Assembly (NCBI GenBank): GCA_003988855.1
Contig: QYAI01000045.1
Span: 102,818 to 166,817, forward strand
Direction: 5' to 3'
Origin: Arachnopeziza araneosa
Taxonomy: Eukaryota > Ascomycota > Leotiomycetes > Helotiales > Arachnopezizaceae
DNA length: 64,000 bases
Shown: positions 59,882-64,000 of the stretch, piece by piece
How positions within the stretch are numbered: the first letter of the stretch is position 1
Layout of the letters: every line of letters starts with the position of its first letter
Position numbers and translations under genes: made by a program
Notes under the pieces: model-generated
Told to the model about the DNA's origin: nothing
Seen by the model: the letters and a program-made list of their open reading frames with translations, nothing else
Database searches by the model: none

Positions 59882-60820
59882 TCAGGTCAGATGAACGCAA
59901 GTAAAGTCGCAGCATCCCAACTCTTTTGTAACATCAGTCTTTCCATTTGGCGGCAATAGGAGCAATCCATGATAGCTATTCTTGGCGAAACCAAGAGCCA
60001 GCAAAAGTAATTTCTTTGCATCATACCGCGCATTGCAAACACCCAACGGCAGAGAAGTAGTGGCAATCTCTGGCTCGAGGCGGATCGTCTTGTCATCACC
60101 ATAAAATCGAAGTAGCAGTGCACTTTCAATTTCATCAATCAAGTTACGGTCTATCTCGATATTGGCATTATATGGCGTCAAGTACACTGCTTCCTAGATA
60201 ATGAATTCACCTTTCCTTCACAGCGCCAAATGCGTTCTTCCCTTCTGGCTGAACAGAAGAACTAACTAGAGCAAGTCTATTGTCCAGCTTCATTGAATTG
60301 GTGAACGCGTAGCCAACTCGGGCCCCCTGATGTCCAGCCACTGATCCAGGTAACCTATTAAAAGAAGCCCAAGACCAAGTCGGGGCTCGACAAGGTAATT
60401 TTCTGCATGCTTTGTTCCCATCCGCAATGATCCAAGAAAGGCTGCTCAGAAGGTGGCTCTGCCACCACCAGCGTAGTAACAATCTAATCTGGCCTCGAAT
60501 TGCTCTGCAATGCCTGAGAGTGCTGGCAACTTATCTGAAGGGTAGCTTGCATCAAGAGCAGAGTATTGCTGTACTACTGAAAACCATTTGCGTTGTTTAC
60601 CGACCAGCAACAGCAATCATTTCTCCGGCACTAGATTTACCGAATTTCGTGACCCAGGGAAGTTGTTTACGGGGACTTGGAATGAGGATGAGAATAACTG
60701 GTCCGAGCATAAGCGAAAAGGGGGGAAATAACAGAAACGAATGTTCTGAAAAGCCTTTTCTGGCCGATCTTGCCGGTCGTGAGTGTTCCAAGAGAATCCG
60801 ATGCCAAATTTTGACATGTC
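59882..60820 (-). pseudogene. HET-domain gene relic, C-terminal half
   Basis: Minus-strand pieces in different frames match the region after the HET domain. The first is WFSVVQQYSALDASYPSDKL, PALSGIAEQFEARL (about 60590-60500), then after a frame change WQSHLLSSLSWIIADG and RAPTWSWASFNRLPG (60482-60207), then YLTPYNANIEID...IESALLLRFYGDD...KKLLLLALGFAKNSYHGLLL (60187-59882). The last two are separated by a TGA that no normal intron removes. The N-terminal HET core was not found. Compare the other HET pseudogene at 16.1-18.4 kb, which has the equivalent SSDKLPALSSLA and RAPSWSF motifs. Confidence 0.7.
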
Positions 60821-61048
60821 AAGCTATTGAAATGAAGAATTTTTACGTTTGATAGTTCGTGATGCGGAGCTTCCTTGGCTGGTGAGTAGTAGATAAAGCT
60901 GTATATTATCCCAGCACCGCCTTAAGTTTAAAGATGAGATTTTACATTTGACGAGAGAGGTGGGTAAATTTGAAAATAAACTAAATATACTCGAGAGGAT
61001 ATGAAGCTCAAACGTAAATAAAAGTACATGTGATCCCGAATCTTACTT

Positions 61049-62826
61049 CTACGTCGCCTTCTCCTTTTCCTCCTTGATCGGAAACTGCTTGACCAGCTCG
61101 TTCATATGTATGATAGCCTCCTTCGCTCCTGGCCATGTCCTCCTCTTCCCCGTCTCAAAGTACCGGAAGGCATGTGCTGTTTCGACTCCATTGTTCATCA
61201 TATAAGACATCTTCGGGTCTTTGAACCAGAACTTCCAACCCTTCCAACCCCAACCGAGATTCTCCATGCCTGTACCCGCAGCTTTATGTAGGAAATCCTG
61301 ATACTCTCCAGTCTTCACCATCGAGATGTCGATATCATTGTCCTGTCGCCATTTCGAAGCAACCCACTTCTGGTGTTCGTCCACCTGCCTCTCCATTTCT
61401 TCGACGGTCGGTAGCGGTTCCACACCACGCCAGATGTTGCTGACTGCCATTGAAGTGACGTCGTTGAAGCTAAATCCGTTGTTCTTTCCGAATGCAGAGT
61501 AGCAAAGCATGACGATAGAATCAGCATATTTAGGCGGGAAGAGGTTCATCCACAGTCTAACAAAGTCTGGGCCAGCATAGTCTGCTGGCTTACACTTCTC
61601 CAAGAACGAAGCAGAGCTCAAGTCTGCACGATATCCGGTCGCGCATACGACAGCGTCGATATCGTCAAGGACCGTTCCGTCTGTAAACTCGATGGAAGTA
61701 GGTCCTATAAAGCGCTTGATACCAGGCAATGAGGTTACAGTCCCATCTTTTAACATTGGGATGATATGATCACACAACGCTCTTGGAGAAAGGGTAATCG
61801 ATGGAGGGGGTAATAATCCCCATGCTGGATCAACGTCACTGTACATTTGCTTTATCATAAGTCCCACTAGTCGGTCTAGAAGCCAGCTTGAAAAGTTTGG
61901 AAAGGCCTGTCGTAGAGATGAGGTGATTTGACGCCGGCGCCAACTTGACATCAAATCTGGGGGGTATCCTTTTCTCCATTTCGGAATAATGAGTGCTCCT
62001 CGTCGATGTGACATATAAACCTTCGACGCGATCGGTACAAGGGCAGTGATAGTATCTGAAGCTGTGCTGGATACGCCAACCACAACGACTTTCTTTCCTT
62101 TATACTCGTCGGACCTGAAATGATGAGTATAATCTCACTGACCGATCCATGGCCACTTACATTCTGAACTGCTGGGTATGTATAACAGGGCTACTGAATT
62201 TCTCGACGCCTTCAAAAGCCGGCATTTGGCCTCTTGTCTGATATCCGTGGCAGAAAGCTACCTTGTCGTACTCTTCAACCTGAGGCTCACCATTTATAAC
62301 GAAGTCTAACTTCCACTTGCTATCGTCCTTGTTTCTAGATACCTGCTTCAATGAAGCATTGAACCGGATGTCTTTGAGTATATCAAAGTGGGTGGCATAC
62401 GATTCCATATATTCTTGAAATTGTGGTTGAGTTAAGTAGTGGGGATATTCTAGATTTCTGTGAGTAAAGTGGAACAAATAGAGATTTCCGTACATACTGT
62501 CTGGCATTGGAAAATCCGACATGCCACATGTGTATTTGCTGATATTTGCGACGGTAACTGGATGTCTTTAGCTAAATGGATAGATGTTCAGAGGGTATGC
62601 CTACTGGGAAGCGCGGTAGTCATGGTTTTATCATCCGTATACGCCCATAAGCCACCCACTTGGCTTCTCCGTTCATAACATGTAACTTTGAAGCCATCTT
62701 CGCGGAGGGTCTTGAGCATAGACAACCCGCTGGATCCTGGGTTCGAGTCAGCATGAGAAGATACGACACGTGATTTAAAGACTTGCCAGCACCAATCACG
62801 GCGACGGTTTGTTTCCGCATCTTCAT
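61049..62826 (-). CDS. Flavin-containing monooxygenase (FMO-like)
   Basis: Exons 62826-62787, 62736-62605, 62557-62498, 62449-62161 and 62114-61049 give 528 aa. Exon 1 (MKMRKQTVAVIGAG) joins via a GC-AG intron to SSGLSMLKTLREDGF, forming the FAD-binding GAGSSG motif. Then come VGGLWAYTDDKT, NISKYTCGMSDFPMPDKYPH (two splices) and the FMO-type segment before HTQQFR. The NADPH-binding segment VVVVGVSSTASDT and CATGYRADLSSASF follow. The family oxygenates nitrogen, sulfur or Baeyer-Villiger substrates using FAD and NADPH; the substrate cannot be inferred. A start six bases later (second ATG) is also possible. No biosynthetic partners are adjacent, since the neighbours are relics. Confidence 0.88.
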
Positions 62827-63184
62827 ATAAAAGACTGCTTGAGAGATGCTTAGGTTGTAAGAAAAACGCACGATGAGGTTGGGCATGCAGCGGTTATAAA
62901 GGTTCTCGGTGATATATGGTCTTACTACTCGTGATCCCAATGTCGATCAGTACCCATGGCACGCCTCAGCGCCTCGTTTTACGTGAACTTGCGACGGAGT
63001 GACGGCGATTGGCTAACGGACCGATCCATTTCTTAGTAATACTCATCCTCAACCTACAGTGTATAGCCAGAAGTTTGAATACCCTCCGCGCGCAACGCTA
63101 CTGTGCCACCTAAGATATGCTACGAATTCCATGCTGCTTTTATAACTCCTTTTGGATTCTTCTAAAGCTGTAGATGCAAACAAC
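62827..63184. other. FMO promoter region and left flank of the transposase relic
   Basis: No gene is recognised in this 358-bp stretch. Any left terminal inverted repeat of the element should lie here, but I could not identify a convincing one by eye. Confidence 0.45.
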
Positions 63185-63781
63185 ATGGCAAAACGGAGAG
63201 AATTAGACTCTTAAATACGCTCCCGAATCTGCGAATTAAGAAGTATAGGTTAGAGTTATTTTCGAATATATGCAAAACACTCTGAAGTCAACAGGAACAC
63301 AATTATAACAACATGTAGACGTGAATCTCTTCGAATCAACAACGAATCAAGACCTCGAACCGGCACACCTCAAAAGCTTTTAGAAGAACACCGAGATCAT
63401 GTTTATGACTTGATTTTTCATAAAGACTCGCATATAAAGCATCGCGAGCTGCTTGAAGAATATAATATCACTCAATCAGTCTCTGGACGAGAATCTGGTA
63501 TGTGCTCTATTTGTGGTGGGAAAACTCTGAAGGAGGAAGCGAGGGGCGAGCTCGTGGGTGGCTAGTGTAGTGAGTGCCTGAGGCCACAACAAAGAAGTAG
63601 ATTATGTTGCAAAGAACAGTCTATTCGAAGACTTTGCAACGAGCTAGGTCGCCGAAAGTAGAGACAAAAGAAACGCGCTAAACTTATAGTCGATCAAGCA
63701 AACAAGAGGTTAGAATAGGCTAAATATTATCGATATTAGGGTGATGAGCAGAATATCACGTGTTGCAAATGTCATGCGTAG
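63185..63781 (+). mobile_element. Tc1/mariner-type transposase relic with multiple stops, probably RIP-mutated
   Basis: From the ATG at 63185 a single frame shows transposase features without any frameshift: MAKRRELDS, IRSRICELRSIG, SYFRIYAKHSEVNRNTI and RPRTGTPQKLLEEHRDHVYD (helix-turn-helix region), then SIRRLCNELGRRK, RQKKRAKLIVDQANKRLE and AKYYRY, as in fungal Tc1/mariner proteins. In-frame stops occur at 63212 (TAA), 63251, 63563, 63659, 63716, 63737 and 63779 (all TAG). Several sit where Trp is usual in this family. Between the HTH region and SIRRL lies an in-frame insert of about 45 codons with a CSIC...CSEC pattern. Homology fades after about 63747, before the DDE catalytic core, so the element is truncated or degenerated as well. 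It is inactive. Confidence 0.8.
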
Positions 63782-64000
63782 ACGGCACGGGCGGACAGGA
63801 CCTCATTTCCGAAGTGTGGAGAATAAGGGATACATTCAGAGTCTCTTCGGACTACAGTAGGAGCGGAGAGAAGTCTGCTGTAGATAAGACACACCTCACT
63901 CGTGTAGTTTTTCTTCCCTCATATTCTTCTTTTCCTTCGTAGCTAGCCTATGAACCGAATATACTCAGACTATCAACGCACTCCCATATGCCTCTTGACT
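63782..64000. other. Right end of window, nothing recognised
   Basis: No coding continuation of the transposase core and no other gene is seen in the last 219 bases. Confidence 0.45.

Noticed and set aside
63490..63632. Intron in the transposase instead of an insert
   Set aside because: A GTATGT donor and an ACAG acceptor exist, but splicing them would break the frame that runs correctly on both sides.

Overview
The window is nuclear DNA of a filamentous ascomycete (Pezizomycotina). Genes carry many short introns of about 44-60 nt with GT donors, CTAAC/CTGAC-like branch sites and AG acceptors. Several families are typical of filamentous fungi: HET-domain proteins, a fungal rhodopsin-domain membrane protein, a SepA-type formin and an A-T-TE NRPS-like enzyme. 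Base composition and family flavour would suit a leotiomycete, but that placement is inference. Most gene models below were assembled from splice signals and frame continuity, so the total coding length was checked to be a multiple of three for every intact model.

Layout, left to right. 0-9 kb: HUS1 checkpoint clamp (-), a 912-aa low-complexity protein of unknown function (-), a 2.7 kb gene-free stretch, a RING protein (+) and a one-TM protein (-). 9.9-15.2 kb: a full diaphanous-type formin with FH3/FH1/FH2/DAD (+). 16.1-18.4 kb: a decayed HET-domain gene. 18.8-24 kb: a DUF2264 protein followed by an MFS sugar/quinate-type transporter, both (+), the latter with 21-nt and 9-nt exons. 24.2-26.3 kb: a multi-exon unknown gene (-). 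26.9-28.5 kb: relics, including a phosphoserine aminotransferase pseudogene. 28.9-33.5 kb: an atypical short-chain dehydrogenase-like protein and an adenylation-thiolation-thioesterase enzyme (+).

34.5-36 kb: a small unknown gene with twin-like introns. 36.2-40.6 kb: TRS120/TRAPPC9. 41-42.3 kb: a zinc-less MDR oxidoreductase. 43.1-45 kb: a frame-broken rhodopsin-domain gene. 45.4-51.6 kb: LAA1/HEATR5 (-). 51.6-57.4 kb is a compact housekeeping block built of three divergent pairs: LAA1 with a YebC/TACO1-like mitochondrial factor, PET100 with a peroxisomal enoyl-CoA isomerase, and CWC21 with CDC123. 58.3-60.8 kb: a BTB gene cut by a premature stop and a second HET relic (-). 61-62.8 kb: a flavin monooxygenase (-) with a GC-AG intron. 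63.2-63.8 kb: a Tc1/mariner-type transposase relic.

Main theme of the hunt: disrupted genes share one mutational style. The transposase frame contains seven in-frame stops, all TAA or TAG and none TGA. All of them can be explained as CpA-to-TpA changes at former Gln or Trp codons, the signature of repeat-induced point mutation. The HET pseudogene and the BTB gene carry stops of the same kind. No single new system is demonstrated. The most unusual functional locus is the A-T-TE enzyme beside an SDR-like protein that lacks the usual catalytic residues.
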